This document shows, one piece after another, positions 26,001-33,899 of a DNA stretch of 64,000 nt. This DNA comes from JBCCGG01 sp039029395 (lineage in GTDB: Bacteria; Pseudomonadota; Alphaproteobacteria; Kiloniellales; JAKSDN01). The notes beneath the pieces were generated by a model. It saw only the letters and a program-made list of their open reading frames with translations, was not told where the DNA came from and did no database searches. The stretch covers positions 124,001 through 188,000 of the forward strand of contig JBCCGG010000002.1 of the NCBI GenBank assembly GCA_039029395.1. The letters run 5' to 3'. The position numbers were made by a program, and so were the translations under genes. Numbering within the stretch: position 1 is the stretch's first letter; each line of letters begins with the position of its first letter.

Positions 26001-26098
26001 TCGTCGAAGTCCGCGCGCTCCGTCAAGTAGGGGTGGTCGGCGCCGAGCAGGTCGGCGATCTTTGCCAGGATCTCCGCTGAAGGCTCGTAGGCGACCAC
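23066..26098 (-). CDS. Large DUF4132 (MolR/YehI-like) domain protein
   Basis: A 1010-residue soluble, mostly alpha-helical protein without signal peptide or membrane segments. The last ~290 residues (from ~718) carry the conserved C-terminal block of DUF4132 proteins: ITQPFKQAHREIYILTEAER, YSNRFAGHVIRQHQF, LQGSWDSHNTPT, EWFDGGPDG and ANILMDFNDQYLCIVPGR. The N-terminal ~600 residues look like helical repeats. No known catalytic motif is visible. It starts with GTG 4 nt after the gene for a Gly-Gly-ending beta-grasp-like protein, so both are made together. The N-terminal third (25200-26050) is somewhat lower in GC. Biochemical role unknown. Confidence 0.78.
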   Translation of the reverse strand: MVAYEPSAEILAKIADLLGADHPYLTERADFDELLARYASECAALVFEQRLGGTEPGKQILGLSQASGEALLLLVLEHFHGLACARAGDELWHKLDAYQLLFERFLPVRPAPRDGLLRALIVLQGETLNSHANMTIHFIMQALLAKGIMRGTSSELLSDFSHLVQVVAKVEKNDWWYQSRLTLRETLTYLSEAVPEPSEFILCADEVEQELDSFFTEAEATDGYRQSRPMQPKTLESGCRILGRTASDRGCYVLPLWRSLLVRHVTYGHSAVDTISILRPLLRTSAPRDPESWIACINLMPQLWQMDYAPYPDFLSALERWQKANEMPAEMRYGLRRWRDAVNSDWTTQRGRGLIDRMTRLIEGVRDEPVLEKSAWGETASAWLNSLPTQEQAAWAALLTLARAAGERPKPSAKWTKEMAEAIGKVGQQGFRTRVLSWLEDFPLDPASPDPNTNMIKGLIWGLANDDGAAAAYPLGAFARRAFTKVPNLGARSTKLGNAAVLSLGLLKGLSGIVQLCGLQARVRYPSARAQIEKALDLIVQREGIGSADVEELGVPTLDLEADGRRLVPLGEHQAELAITGSESAALTWITSDGKRQKSVPAAVKRDHAGALKALRRDLKELRDTLRIQRLRLETLMVEERSWDYATWRERYGVQPLLSPLCRRLIWRFESDGAAQSALPGEDGLLTAEGEALAPDPEATGVSLWHPIDATVEEVRAWRTRLRDLEITQPFKQAHREIYILTEAERQTETYSNRFAGHVIRQHQFRALCQQRAWAYELQGSWDSHNTPTRAVPDLGLTATFVVDAPEPDGEASDRWSDEGATGFPFLTTDRVQFLEAAHGPITLESVPPRLFSELMRDVDLFVSLTSVGNNPEWFDGGPDGQFAAYWRGYAFGELGALAETRREVLAEILPKLKISEQLTLGERFLEVRGRLRTYKIHLRSANILMDFNDQYLCIVPGRAEPKTGPGLRLPFEGDPVISLILSKAILLAADDKIKDPMIAQQIRSGLPET

Positions 26099-26102
26099 GG
26101 GC

Positions 26103-26507
26103 CTAGCCGCCGACCAGGGGCACCAGGCGGATGAATGTGACCTGGTTCTCGCCAGTCAGGCTCAAAAGCTCGTCGGGCCCGTCGACTTGGCGGTCGTCGA
26201 ACAGCATGAGGATCTTGCCCTGGTCGAACGCCTCCAGGGCGACTGTGGTCTGGACCGCGGCGTCGAGCGTGCGTCTTTTCTTCAGGCGCACGCCGTTGAG
26301 CGCCGCTTCGGCGTCGGTCGGCTGAACCAGGCCCTCGTAGACCTGGCTTTGCTCGCCGTTGTGGCGGGCAACCTCCGCCTCAACCCGGCGGCGCAGCAGC
26401 TCGGCCGCGGTAATGCGCTCGCTCGCCAGGTGGAGGGCGCCGGCCGAGCGGCGCTCCCGTCCGGGAACCTGATCGAAGACCTCGATTTCAAAGGCGCTCT
26501 CGGCCAT
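26103..26507 (-). CDS. Beta-grasp (ubiquitin/MoaD-like) protein with C-terminal Gly-Gly
   Basis: A 134-residue protein. It opens with a strand FEIEVFDQ and a turn, continues with a helix ITAAELLRRRVEAEVARHNG, and finishes KILMLFDDRQVDGPDELL then VTFIRLVPLVGG followed by the stop. The order strand-helix-strand and the exposed VTFxxLxPLVGG tail match MoaD/ThiS-type sulfur carriers and ubiquitin-like modifiers, which end in Gly-Gly for adenylation. A central insertion (residues ~50-85) makes it longer than MoaD (~80). The start ATG follows AGGAGCT. It is the first gene of an operon with the DUF4132 protein. No E1, E2 or JAB gene lies next to it. The fold assignment is inferred from pattern only. 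Confidence 0.7.
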   Translation of the reverse strand: MAESAFEIEVFDQVPGRERRSAGALHLASERITAAELLRRRVEAEVARHNGEQSQVYEGLVQPTDAEAALNGVRLKKRRTLDAAVQTTVALEAFDQGKILMLFDDRQVDGPDELLSLTGENQVTFIRLVPLVGG

Positions 26508-26659
26508 GGCGCAGCTCCTGCTTGAACCGGTTTGATTCTAGCGCCCCAAACTACGCCCGTCAGTTGAATAATCTCTTACGAAACTTGTCTCGGAAAACTG
26601 TGATACCGGCCCGCACGCCGCCGGGTATAGCGCCGCAGCAAGTGGGAATCTTCCCGGCT

Positions 26660-27658
26660 CTAAGCGAGCTGGCCCTGTTCGCTGAACCAGGCGACCGCGT
26701 CGGCCAAGGCCTCAACCGGCGGGCGGGCGCTATAGCCAAGCTCGGCCTCGGCCTTGGCGCTGCTGAAGAACATGCGCTTCTTGGCCATCTTGATGCCATC
26801 GACCGTAACGAAGGGCTCGGCGGCGCGCGCGCCGCGCAGCCGGGCCCAGGCCTCGGCGCCATGGGCCAGCGGCAGAATCAGATCGTGGGGAATCTTGACC
26901 CGGGGCGGCCGGCGGCCGACCAGCGCCGCGATCTCGCGCAGGATTTCCGCCAAGGTCATATTTGTGCCGCCCAGAATGTAGCGCTCGCCGATCTCTCCCT
27001 TTTCGCAGGCCAAGAGATGGCCGGCCGCCACGTCGTCCACGTGGACCACGTTCAAGCCCGTATCCACGAAGGCCGGCATTCGCCCGGCCGCAGCCTCGAG
27101 GATCATTCGGCCCGTGGGCGTCGGCTTGATGTCCCGGGGCCCGATCGGGGTCGAGGGATTGACGATCACCACCGGCAGGCGCTCGTCGGCGATCAGTTTG
27201 TGCACCTCCTGCTCCGCCAGGAACTTGGAGCGCTTGTAGTGGCCGATCATGTCACCCAGCGCGACCGGCGTGGTCTCGTCGGCCGACCTGCCGTCCTTGT
27301 AGAGGCCCAGCGTCGCCACGCTGCTGGTGTAGACCATGCGGGCGACGCCCGCCTCGCCGGCGGCGCGCAGCAGGTCGCACGAACCCTCGACATTGATCTT
27401 GTAGATGCGCGCGGGCTCGGGCACCCAGAGCCGATAGTCGGCGGCCACGTGATAGAGCGTGTCGCAGCCGCGCACCGCCGCCTTGAGGGTCTGGGCGTCG
27501 AGCAGATCACCCTCGCAGATCTCGACCTCCAAACCGGCCAGGTTGCGCCGGTCGCTGCCCGGCCGGGCCAACGCGCGCACCGCTTGGCCGGCCGCCAGCA
27601 GATGCCGGGCGACCGCCGCGCCGACGAAGCCGGTGGCGCCGGTGACGAGGGTGGTCAT
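26660..27658 (-). CDS. hpnA: Hopanoid-associated sugar epimerase HpnA
   Basis: A 332-residue NAD-dependent epimerase/dehydratase. Rossmann motif TLVTGATGFVGAAVARHL at the start, catalytic Ser-Tyr-Lys region (YTSSVATLGLY and HYKRSKFLAE), and NPSTPIGPRDIKPTPTGRMI, which is characteristic of HpnA. HpnA proteins are linked to hopanoid side-chain sugar modification. It is 16 nt downstream of a nucleotidyltransferase on the same strand and near an HpnM/MlaC-like gene, consistent with hopanoid or lipid metabolism. Confidence 0.87.
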   Translation of the reverse strand: MTTLVTGATGFVGAAVARHLLAAGQAVRALARPGSDRRNLAGLEVEICEGDLLDAQTLKAAVRGCDTLYHVAADYRLWVPEPARIYKINVEGSCDLLRAAGEAGVARMVYTSSVATLGLYKDGRSADETTPVALGDMIGHYKRSKFLAEQEVHKLIADERLPVVIVNPSTPIGPRDIKPTPTGRMILEAAAGRMPAFVDTGLNVVHVDDVAAGHLLACEKGEIGERYILGGTNMTLAEILREIAALVGRRPPRVKIPHDLILPLAHGAEAWARLRGARAAEPFVTVDGIKMAKKRMFFSSAKAEAELGYSARPPVEALADAVAWFSEQGQLA

Positions 27659-27674
27659 GGGTGCGCCCGCACCG

Positions 27675-28430
27675 TCAGCTCTCGCTGGCGACCGGGTCCA
27701 TCAGGCTCGGAAAGATCTCCTCGCGGGCGCGCACCAGGTCTTCCGGGAAGTCGATCTCGACCCAAGGCACGCCGGTCACGTCCTCGACCGAGAACTGGCC
27801 CGGCGGGGCGGTGACCACGACGTCGCGGATCGCCTCCTCGTAAATCTCGTCGAGCCGTCCGGCGTCGATGTAGCGCTGGCAGGCGGCGGCGATCTTCTCG
27901 GCGGTATCGGGCGCGAAGCGGGCGAAACCGATCCATTCGCCCCACCAGTCGAAAACCCTTTGGGGGCGCTTGTGGAAGTCGACCAGCAGGCCGTCCTTAA
28001 AGCACAGCTTGACCGGGTCCTCGCCCTCCTCGATGTGGCGGTCCATCAGGAAGCAGTCGTCCCGATCGGCGGTCACCAGGCGCCCGAGCATGCGATGGTC
28101 GTAGAGCACGTCGCCATCCATGAAGAGCACCTCTTCGCCGCTGGTGTAGGCGTCCCGCAGGGTCCAGAGCGAGACGATCGCGCCCCGGCGAAAATCGGGA
28201 TTGAAACTGGTCTCGACGTACTCCTGGGCGCCGATCCGGGCGATCTCGCGCTCGACCTCCTCGGCCCGGTGGCCAACCGCCAGGTCGACGCGCTCGACGC
28301 CGAGGTCCTTGAGCAGGCGAACGTGCCGCGCCAACAAGGTCTCGCCGCCGAACTCCAGCAACACCTTCGGCGGCGCCTCCGCCAGTCCGAGCCGCTGGCC
28401 GACGCCGGCCGCCAAGATCGTCGCTCTCAT
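27675..28430 (-). CDS. Nucleotidyltransferase (NTP_transferase / sugar-nucleotide or phosphocholine type)
   Basis: A 251-residue NTP transferase. The N-terminal signature ILAAGVGQRLGLAEAPPKVL (G-x-G-x-R...PK) binds nucleotide; EVLFMDGDVLYDH provides the metal-binding Asp residues. GIEV-like linker residues and a GVPWVEIDFPEDLVRAREEI ending are typical of LicC/sugar-1-phosphate types. Activates a sugar- or alkyl-phosphate to its NDP form. First gene of a two-gene operon with hpnA, divergent from the HpnM/MlaC-like gene. Confidence 0.82.
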   Translation of the reverse strand: MRATILAAGVGQRLGLAEAPPKVLLEFGGETLLARHVRLLKDLGVERVDLAVGHRAEEVEREIARIGAQEYVETSFNPDFRRGAIVSLWTLRDAYTSGEEVLFMDGDVLYDHRMLGRLVTADRDDCFLMDRHIEEGEDPVKLCFKDGLLVDFHKRPQRVFDWWGEWIGFARFAPDTAEKIAAACQRYIDAGRLDEIYEEAIRDVVVTAPPGQFSVEDVTGVPWVEIDFPEDLVRAREEIFPSLMDPVASES

Positions 28431-28583
28431 AGGCCTCTTCTCCCATAGCCCCGCGCGTGTCCCCCACGGCCCGCTTGCCGCGTATAATGAGTCACACGCC
28501 CTCCCGATCTATGGCATGATTGGCAGAGCAGGCGTCGGAAAACAAGTCGCCGAATGTGACAGAGACAACGCCGGGACCCGACT

Positions 28584-29222
28584 ATGATTCCCATCAGATC
28601 CGCAAGAGCCGTCCCCAGGTGGCTTGCAACCGCCGTTCTGGCGCTCGCCGCACTCGCCTGGGGCGCGCCGCTGGCCGCCGAGACCGCCGACCCCAAGCAA
28701 GTCGTCGAGCGCATCGATTCGACCTTGATTGAGATCATGCAAAATGCCGACGAGCTGGGCTACGCCGGGCGCTACGCCACGCTGGAGCCGATCCTCGACC
28801 ATTCCTTCGACTATGCCTTCATGGCCCGGGTCTCCGCCGGCAAGTATTGGCGCGACCTGGACGAGGCTCAAAGGGCGGAGCTGATCGACGCCTTCGCCCG
28901 GCTCAGCACCGCGACCTTCGCGGCCCGCTTCAACGGCTATGGCGGCGAGATCTTCGAGGTGGTCGGCGAGGAAGAGCGGCCCCGCAACACCAAGCTCGTG
29001 CTCAACAACCTGACCACCGGCGACGGCGAGGTCATTCCGATCAACTTCCTGCTCGCCAAGCGCAGCGACGATTGGCGGGTGATCGACGTGTTTCTGGACG
29101 CCAAGTTCAGCGAGCTCGCGGTCAAGCGCTCGGAGTTCACAGCGGTGATCTCCAACGAGGGCTTCGACCAGCTGATCGCCTCGATCGAGGACCGCATCAA
29201 GGGCTTGGCGAGTGGCAGCTGA
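28584..29222 (+). CDS. MlaC/Ttg2D-family phospholipid-binding protein, HpnM-like
   Basis: A 212-residue periplasmic protein with a signal peptide (RWLATAVLALAALAWGAPLAA, cleavage near AAETAD). The mature part follows the Ttg2D/MlaC pattern: ILDHSFDYAFMARVSAGKYW, LIDAFARLSTATFAARF, RNTKLVLNN, VIPINFLLAKRSDDWRVIDV and a final helical segment. HpnM belongs to this family and helps move hopanoids or lipids to the outer membrane. Its 11-nt overlap with the following gene implies co-translation. Placement beside hpnA supports the hopanoid reading. Confidence 0.85.
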   Translation: MIPIRSARAVPRWLATAVLALAALAWGAPLAAETADPKQVVERIDSTLIEIMQNADELGYAGRYATLEPILDHSFDYAFMARVSAGKYWRDLDEAQRAELIDAFARLSTATFAARFNGYGGEIFEVVGEEERPRNTKLVLNNLTTGDGEVIPINFLLAKRSDDWRVIDVFLDAKFSELAVKRSEFTAVISNEGFDQLIASIEDRIKGLASGS

Positions 29223-29793
29223 GGTCGCGCTCAAGACACGCATTGCGGAAGAGCCCGACGGCAGCCGGCTCGAGCTCCTGGAGCTGCCGGCCGAGGAAGC
29301 GTTCCTCGACGCGCTTTTGCGCGATATCTTCCAGCGCTACTGGCAGCAGATCGTGTTCGGCCCGATGATCCAGGGCGCCGCCTACGAGATCCGCTGCCCC
29401 GGCGCGCCGACGAAGATCGGTCTGGCCGACGGCTATTTGACGATCTTCTTCGGGCGCACCCACTTTCACCTTTGCATCGGCGACAATTGTGGCCCGGCCG
29501 GCAACCCGACGCCGACCGCGCTTCGTGACCACCGGCGCACCAAGGAGGCCGCCTTCTTCCGCGGCCTGGACAAGACCGGCGCACCGGTCACTTGGGGGCT
29601 GCGCTTGATCAACGGCGCGGGCGAGCCACAGATGACGATCTTCTTCCCCAACCCCTTCTTGAGCGACGACGACGAGATCCTGGCCGAGCCTCAGTGGGAG
29701 CGACTGAGCGTTTGGCAGGAGCTGCTGAAGCGCTATCTGGGGCAACCTCCCGACCCCCGCGACCGCAGCGCCCAAGGCTTTTCCTGCTGCTGA
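29212..29793 (+). CDS. Conserved hypothetical protein (DUF7676-like)
   Basis: A 193-residue soluble protein starting at GTG 29212 inside the end of the HpnM-like gene. Conserved-looking blocks are FLDALLRDIFQRYWQQIVFG, THFHLCIGDNCGPAGNPTP, RTKEAAFFRGLDKTGAPVTW and MTIFFPNPFLSDDD. I do not know its function; the family name is a tentative recollection. The tight overlap suggests a partner role for the lipid-binding protein. Confidence 0.7.
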   Translation: MAAEVALKTRIAEEPDGSRLELLELPAEEAFLDALLRDIFQRYWQQIVFGPMIQGAAYEIRCPGAPTKIGLADGYLTIFFGRTHFHLCIGDNCGPAGNPTPTALRDHRRTKEAAFFRGLDKTGAPVTWGLRLINGAGEPQMTIFFPNPFLSDDDEILAEPQWERLSVWQELLKRYLGQPPDPRDRSAQGFSCC

Positions 29794-29962
29794 GGAACAG
29801 GCGCCCATTGCAATCCGAGTCTACTTGAGCGACGTTGGAGCGTCTTCGAGTCGCAAATGGGGGAAGTCAAAGGCTCGGGACGGGGCACAAGAGGACCTCG
29901 CCGGTCTTGCACAAAAACAAGCGACCAGGAGCGAAGGTCCCCTACAAGCGGGTTGGCGGAGC

Positions 29963-31513
29963 ATGACCGACAACCGCAAAGATTGGGCCGAATCAAAAAA
30001 GGCCGGCGACAAGGCGTCGTCTAGCCCGACCGTCGCCGTGGTCTACGACGGCGACCAACGCCCGGAGATTCGACTGTTCGATCTACAGGAGCAGCTGCTC
30101 GACGCCGGGCCGCCCCTGTTCGTGGCGCGCTACGACGGCCGTCTGCTCTACCACAACGCCGGCTACCGGGAGCTGGCCGCGGTGCTTGCCGAAGCCGAAA
30201 GCCACCGGGCCGACCCCAAGGTCGCCGCGGTCGCCTTTCCAGCCGACCTGCCGGCCCAGCGCGAATTCCATCTAGGGCGCGGCGCGGCACGGCGCTGCTA
30301 CAGGCTCGAGCTTTGGCCGGTCGCACTGTCGCGCGGCGACGGGCCGGCGGTGGTCGGGCGCCTGACCCCGATCGAGGAAATCCACGATCTGCGTCAGCGA
30401 CTGGCGATCTTGGAGGCGCGCTTCCACGACTTCACCGGGCTGATCTCGGACTGGATTTGGGAAACCGACCAGGAGTTCCGCCTAACCTACGTCTCGGCAC
30501 GGGTAGCCGATGTGCTGGGCCACGGGCCCGAGCAGCTGCTCGGCCGGCGCCTAGACGAATGGGCCGGCCATCCGGGCGAGCCGGGCGAGGTTTGGGCCGA
30601 AACCGCGGCGCCCTTCGACGGCTGGGAGGTCGAGCTGCCGGCGCTGGACGGCGGAGAGCGCAACTTCCGCCTGCGCGGCGCGCCGATCTACGAAAAAGGC
30701 CGCCACCTGGGCTATCGGGGCACGGCGCAGGACATCACCGACCTGGTCGAGCACGAGCGCGCCTTGCGCCAAGCCGCGCAGGTCGCCGAGGCAGCCAACC
30801 TGGCGAAGAGCCAGTTCCTCGCCAACACCAGCCACGAACTGCGCACGCCCCTCAACGCGATTATCGGTTTCACCGAGGTCATGCAGATCGAGCAGTTCGG
30901 CCCGCTCGGTAACGACCGCTATCGCGAGTACGCCAGCGACGTGCTGACCAGCGCGCGCCACCTGCTGACCGTGATCAACGACATCCTGGACGTCGCCAAG
31001 ATCGACGCCGGCGGGCTCGACCTGGAGATCGGCGAGGTCGATCCGATAGTGCTGATTGAGGAGACCGTGAAGGTGTTGGCCGAGCGCGCGCGGCGCGGCG
31101 ACATCGAGCTTTCCGCCCGCCATCCGGCAAGCCTGCCGAGCTTGCGGGTCGATCGGGAGAAGATCGGGCAGGTGCTGCTCAACCTGCTGTCAAACGCCAT
31201 CAAGTTCACGCCGGAGGGCGGCCGGGTCGAGCTTGCCGCCGGCCTCGAGGAGGACGGGGGTTTCTGTTTCGCCATACGCGACAGCGGCATTGGTATCGCG
31301 AGCCAGGACCTGACCACCGCGCTCATGCCTTTCGGCCAAGTCGATAGTCAGCTGGCCCGGCGCTTCGAGGGCACCGGCCTGGGCCTGCCGCTTTCCAATG
31401 CCCTGGTCGAGCTGCACGGCGGCCACCTCAAACTCGAGAGCACGGTCGGCGAGGGCACGGTGGTGATCGTCGAGCTGCCAGCCGAGCGGGTCGTGCCCCG
31501 CCACCCCGCCTAG
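29963..31513 (+). CDS. PAS domain-containing hybrid-free sensor histidine kinase
   Basis: A 516-residue cytoplasmic kinase (no membrane segment seen). A short coiled region and PAS-like domain (FTGLISDWIWETDQEFRLTY) with PAC ending (YRGTAQDITDLVEHERALR) come first. Next are HisKA with the phosphorylated His in FLANTSHELRTPLNAI and HATPase_c (NLLSNAIKFTPEGGR, then FEGTGLGLPLS). An upstream in-frame TTG (29825) exists, but ATG 29963 has a GGCGGAG site. No adjacent response regulator. The signal is unknown. Confidence 0.86.
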   Translation: MTDNRKDWAESKKAGDKASSSPTVAVVYDGDQRPEIRLFDLQEQLLDAGPPLFVARYDGRLLYHNAGYRELAAVLAEAESHRADPKVAAVAFPADLPAQREFHLGRGAARRCYRLELWPVALSRGDGPAVVGRLTPIEEIHDLRQRLAILEARFHDFTGLISDWIWETDQEFRLTYVSARVADVLGHGPEQLLGRRLDEWAGHPGEPGEVWAETAAPFDGWEVELPALDGGERNFRLRGAPIYEKGRHLGYRGTAQDITDLVEHERALRQAAQVAEAANLAKSQFLANTSHELRTPLNAIIGFTEVMQIEQFGPLGNDRYREYASDVLTSARHLLTVINDILDVAKIDAGGLDLEIGEVDPIVLIEETVKVLAERARRGDIELSARHPASLPSLRVDREKIGQVLLNLLSNAIKFTPEGGRVELAAGLEEDGGFCFAIRDSGIGIASQDLTTALMPFGQVDSQLARRFEGTGLGLPLSNALVELHGGHLKLESTVGEGTVVIVELPAERVVPRHPA

Positions 31514-31702
31514 GGACCGCACCCAAAAGCCGAAGCGGCGCCTTGCGGTGGCACCACGCAAAGTGCATTCAAAACCTCTATCTCACTACTTGTAACTTGA
31601 CGGCATAAATGACTCATGTGAGATTGTATTCAAACCTGCGGGACGCGCACCTCATTCTTAGGTGACATGGGACAACGCAGTGAAGCGCAAGAGGGGAGAA
31701 TC

Positions 31703-32266
31703 ATGAAGATCACGCGCAGAATTTCTAGATTGATTGGCGTGACGCTTGGACTGGCATTGTTTGCGGCGGCCGGTACCGCCAAGGCGATGCCAATTGACTA
31801 TACCTTCACCTTCGACAACGCGCTGAACGGCGGCGGCACGGTCACGGGCATCGTCCGTGGCCTGTCAGAAGGCACCGGCGCAGCGACCAGCGTCGAGGTC
31901 TTTACCAACACCACCGGTTTGGGGATCGGCGAGTACATCGGCTCTCCGCTTCTCAACAGCTGGACCGTCTCGGGCGGCATGATCATCGCGTTCGATTTCC
32001 TGTCGGCCGGCGTCCTCAACACGGCACCGGCCGTGACCGATGCCTTGATCTTCTTCGATTCGACGGTGCTTTCTGGAGCAATGTTTCGGGCTGGCGTCGC
32101 CCCGAGCCCCGGTCCCTTCGTAACGGGAAGCGGCTTTGTCTCGACAGAAGATATCGGCTTGACTTTCGTCGCCGTGGCGAACGTCGTGCCTGAACCGGCG
32201 TCCCTCGTCCTCTTCGTCATCGCCCTTGGCGGCCTGGCATTCATGATGCGGCGGCGGGCGGCCTAA
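31703..32266 (+). CDS. PEP-CTERM sorting domain-containing secreted protein
   Basis: A 187-residue protein with a signal peptide (ISRLIGVTLGLALFAAAGTAKA) and a C-terminal sorting tail VPEPASLVLFVIALGGLAFM followed by MRRRAA: a PEP motif, membrane helix and basic end. Exosortase cleaves such tails and the protein reaches the outer surface. The middle is Gly/Thr/Ser-rich and beta-like. No exosortase gene is in the window. GAGGGGAG precedes ATG 31703. The 190-bp upstream gap is AT-rich and probably holds its own promoter. Confidence 0.85.
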   Translation: MKITRRISRLIGVTLGLALFAAAGTAKAMPIDYTFTFDNALNGGGTVTGIVRGLSEGTGAATSVEVFTNTTGLGIGEYIGSPLLNSWTVSGGMIIAFDFLSAGVLNTAPAVTDALIFFDSTVLSGAMFRAGVAPSPGPFVTGSGFVSTEDIGLTFVAVANVVPEPASLVLFVIALGGLAFMMRRRAA

Positions 32267-32609
32267 GCCGAAAGTACGCTCGGGGAAAACATCAAGATGA
32301 CCGGCGCCCAACCGGCTGACCGGGGTGCATACCTACGCCCTAACTAGGGCGTGGTTGTCCTGCTGAATCGCGCCATTTCCTGCAAGACGAGTGTCACTCC
32401 GGCCCCACGCCGAGGTTCAGCCGATCGACGATTCTTGTAGTGGATGTGAAGATCAACGCCGACCTGACGGCATTTGCAAATCGTGATCCAGTTGCGCGCC
32501 AGCCCCTTTGCCCAGGTTGCCGACGCCCAGCCACGTCCGATTAAACAGTGGTGCGTCGGCCGGTTCTGGGGCATAAGCGCGGAAGACCTTGATTAGCTAG
32601 GGCCGCGCC
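32267..32609. other. Intergenic region, no gene supported
   Basis: 343 bp between the PEP-CTERM gene and the MFS gene. A 76-codon minus-strand frame (32344-32574) has no recognisable domain and no convincing ribosome site. I see no RNA gene or repeat here. Confidence 0.45.
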
Positions 32610-33899
32610 ATGTTCCGTGTCATCGCCAGTGCTTGGCCGCTTCTTCTGGGCTGCGGCATGCTGATGCTGGGCAATGGCCTGCAGAACTCCCTGCTCGGCA
32701 TCCGCGCTTCGCTCGAGGGCTTCGAGACGACCACCACCGGCATCATCATGTCGGGCTACTACGTTGGTTTCCTGGCCGGCTCGACCCTGACGCCGAAGAT
32801 CGTGGCGAACGTCGGCCACGTGCGGGTCTTCTCGGCGCTGGCGTCGCTCGCCTCGGCCGCGGTGCTGCTGCACGCGGTCTTCGTCAATCCGTACTCCTGG
32901 GTCGCCATGCGCGTCGTGACCGGCTTCTGCTATGCCGGGATTTACGTGGTGGCCGAGAGCTGGCTCAACGAGCGGGCGACCAACGAGACCCGGGGCCAGC
33001 TGTTGTCGGTCTACATGGTGGTGCTGCTGGGCGATCTGGCGCTCGGCCAGCTGCTGCTCAACCTGGCGCCGCCCGACGGCTTCATTCTTTTCGTCGTGGC
33101 CTCGGTGCTGATCTCGCTCGCCATGGTGCCGATCGCGCTCACCGCCGGCCCAGCGCCAGCCTTCCAGGCGCCCTCGCGGGTCAGTCCCTGGTCGCTCTAC
33201 AAACTCTCGCCGCTCGGCCTGGTCGGCTGCTGCCTGGTCGGCATGGCCCACGGCACCCTGTTCGGCATGGGCGCGGTCTACGGCGACCGGGTCGGCATGT
33301 CGCTGACCGGGATTTCGCTGTTCATGGGCATCGTGACCATGGGCGGGGTGATCTTCCAGTGGCCGATCGGGCGGTTGTCGGACCGCTACGACCGGCGCCG
33401 GGTGATCATCATCACCGCCTTTCTCGCCTCCGGCCTGGCGGTCGCGACGATTGCCGCCCATAGCTTTTCCCTGGTGCTGTTCCTGGCCTGCACCCTGGTC
33501 TACGGCGGCATGACCCTGCCGCTCTATTCGCTTTGTCTCGCCCACACCAACGACTACCTGACGCCGGCTCAGATCGTGCCGGCAAGCGGCACCCTGGTGC
33601 TGATGGGCGGGGTCGGCGCGATCTTCGGCCCGCCGCTCGCCGCCCAAGTCATGGGATTCGCCGGCCCCGAAGGCTTCTTCATGACGCTTTGCGTGATTCA
33701 CGGGGTGATCGGCCTGTTCGGGCTCTACCGTATGACCGTGCGCGACAGCAAGCCGCTCGACGAACAGGGCCCGACCCTGCCCATGGCAAGCGGCGCGACG
33801 GCGGCCACCACCGAGCTATCGTCCCAGACCATGCTCGACCAGGCGAGCGAGGCGGAGGAAGGCGGGGCACCTAGCGAGGAAGATCGAGCGTCGCCTTGA
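32610..33899 (+). CDS. MFS transporter (YcaD-like)
   Basis: A 429-residue permease with twelve hydrophobic segments. The YcaD-type features are SGYYVGFLAGSTLTPKIVAN, AESWLNERATNETRGQLLS (MFS motif between helices 4 and 5) and GRLSDRYDRRRVII between helices 8 and 9 (here written as the loop RLSDRYDRRR). The C-terminal tail (~45 residues) is acidic and cytoplasmic. Substrate unknown. Its 3' end overlaps the convergent sensor kinase gene by 29 nt, so the two transcripts may interfere. Confidence 0.88.
   Translation: MFRVIASAWPLLLGCGMLMLGNGLQNSLLGIRASLEGFETTTTGIIMSGYYVGFLAGSTLTPKIVANVGHVRVFSALASLASAAVLLHAVFVNPYSWVAMRVVTGFCYAGIYVVAESWLNERATNETRGQLLSVYMVVLLGDLALGQLLLNLAPPDGFILFVVASVLISLAMVPIALTAGPAPAFQAPSRVSPWSLYKLSPLGLVGCCLVGMAHGTLFGMGAVYGDRVGMSLTGISLFMGIVTMGGVIFQWPIGRLSDRYDRRRVIIITAFLASGLAVATIAAHSFSLVLFLACTLVYGGMTLPLYSLCLAHTNDYLTPAQIVPASGTLVLMGGVGAIFGPPLAAQVMGFAGPEGFFMTLCVIHGVIGLFGLYRMTVRDSKPLDEQGPTLPMASGATAATTELSSQTMLDQASEAEEGGAPSEEDRASP

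Noticed and set aside
32344..32574. 76-codon minus-strand ORF
   Set aside because: No recognisable family, no good start context. Kept as intergenic.
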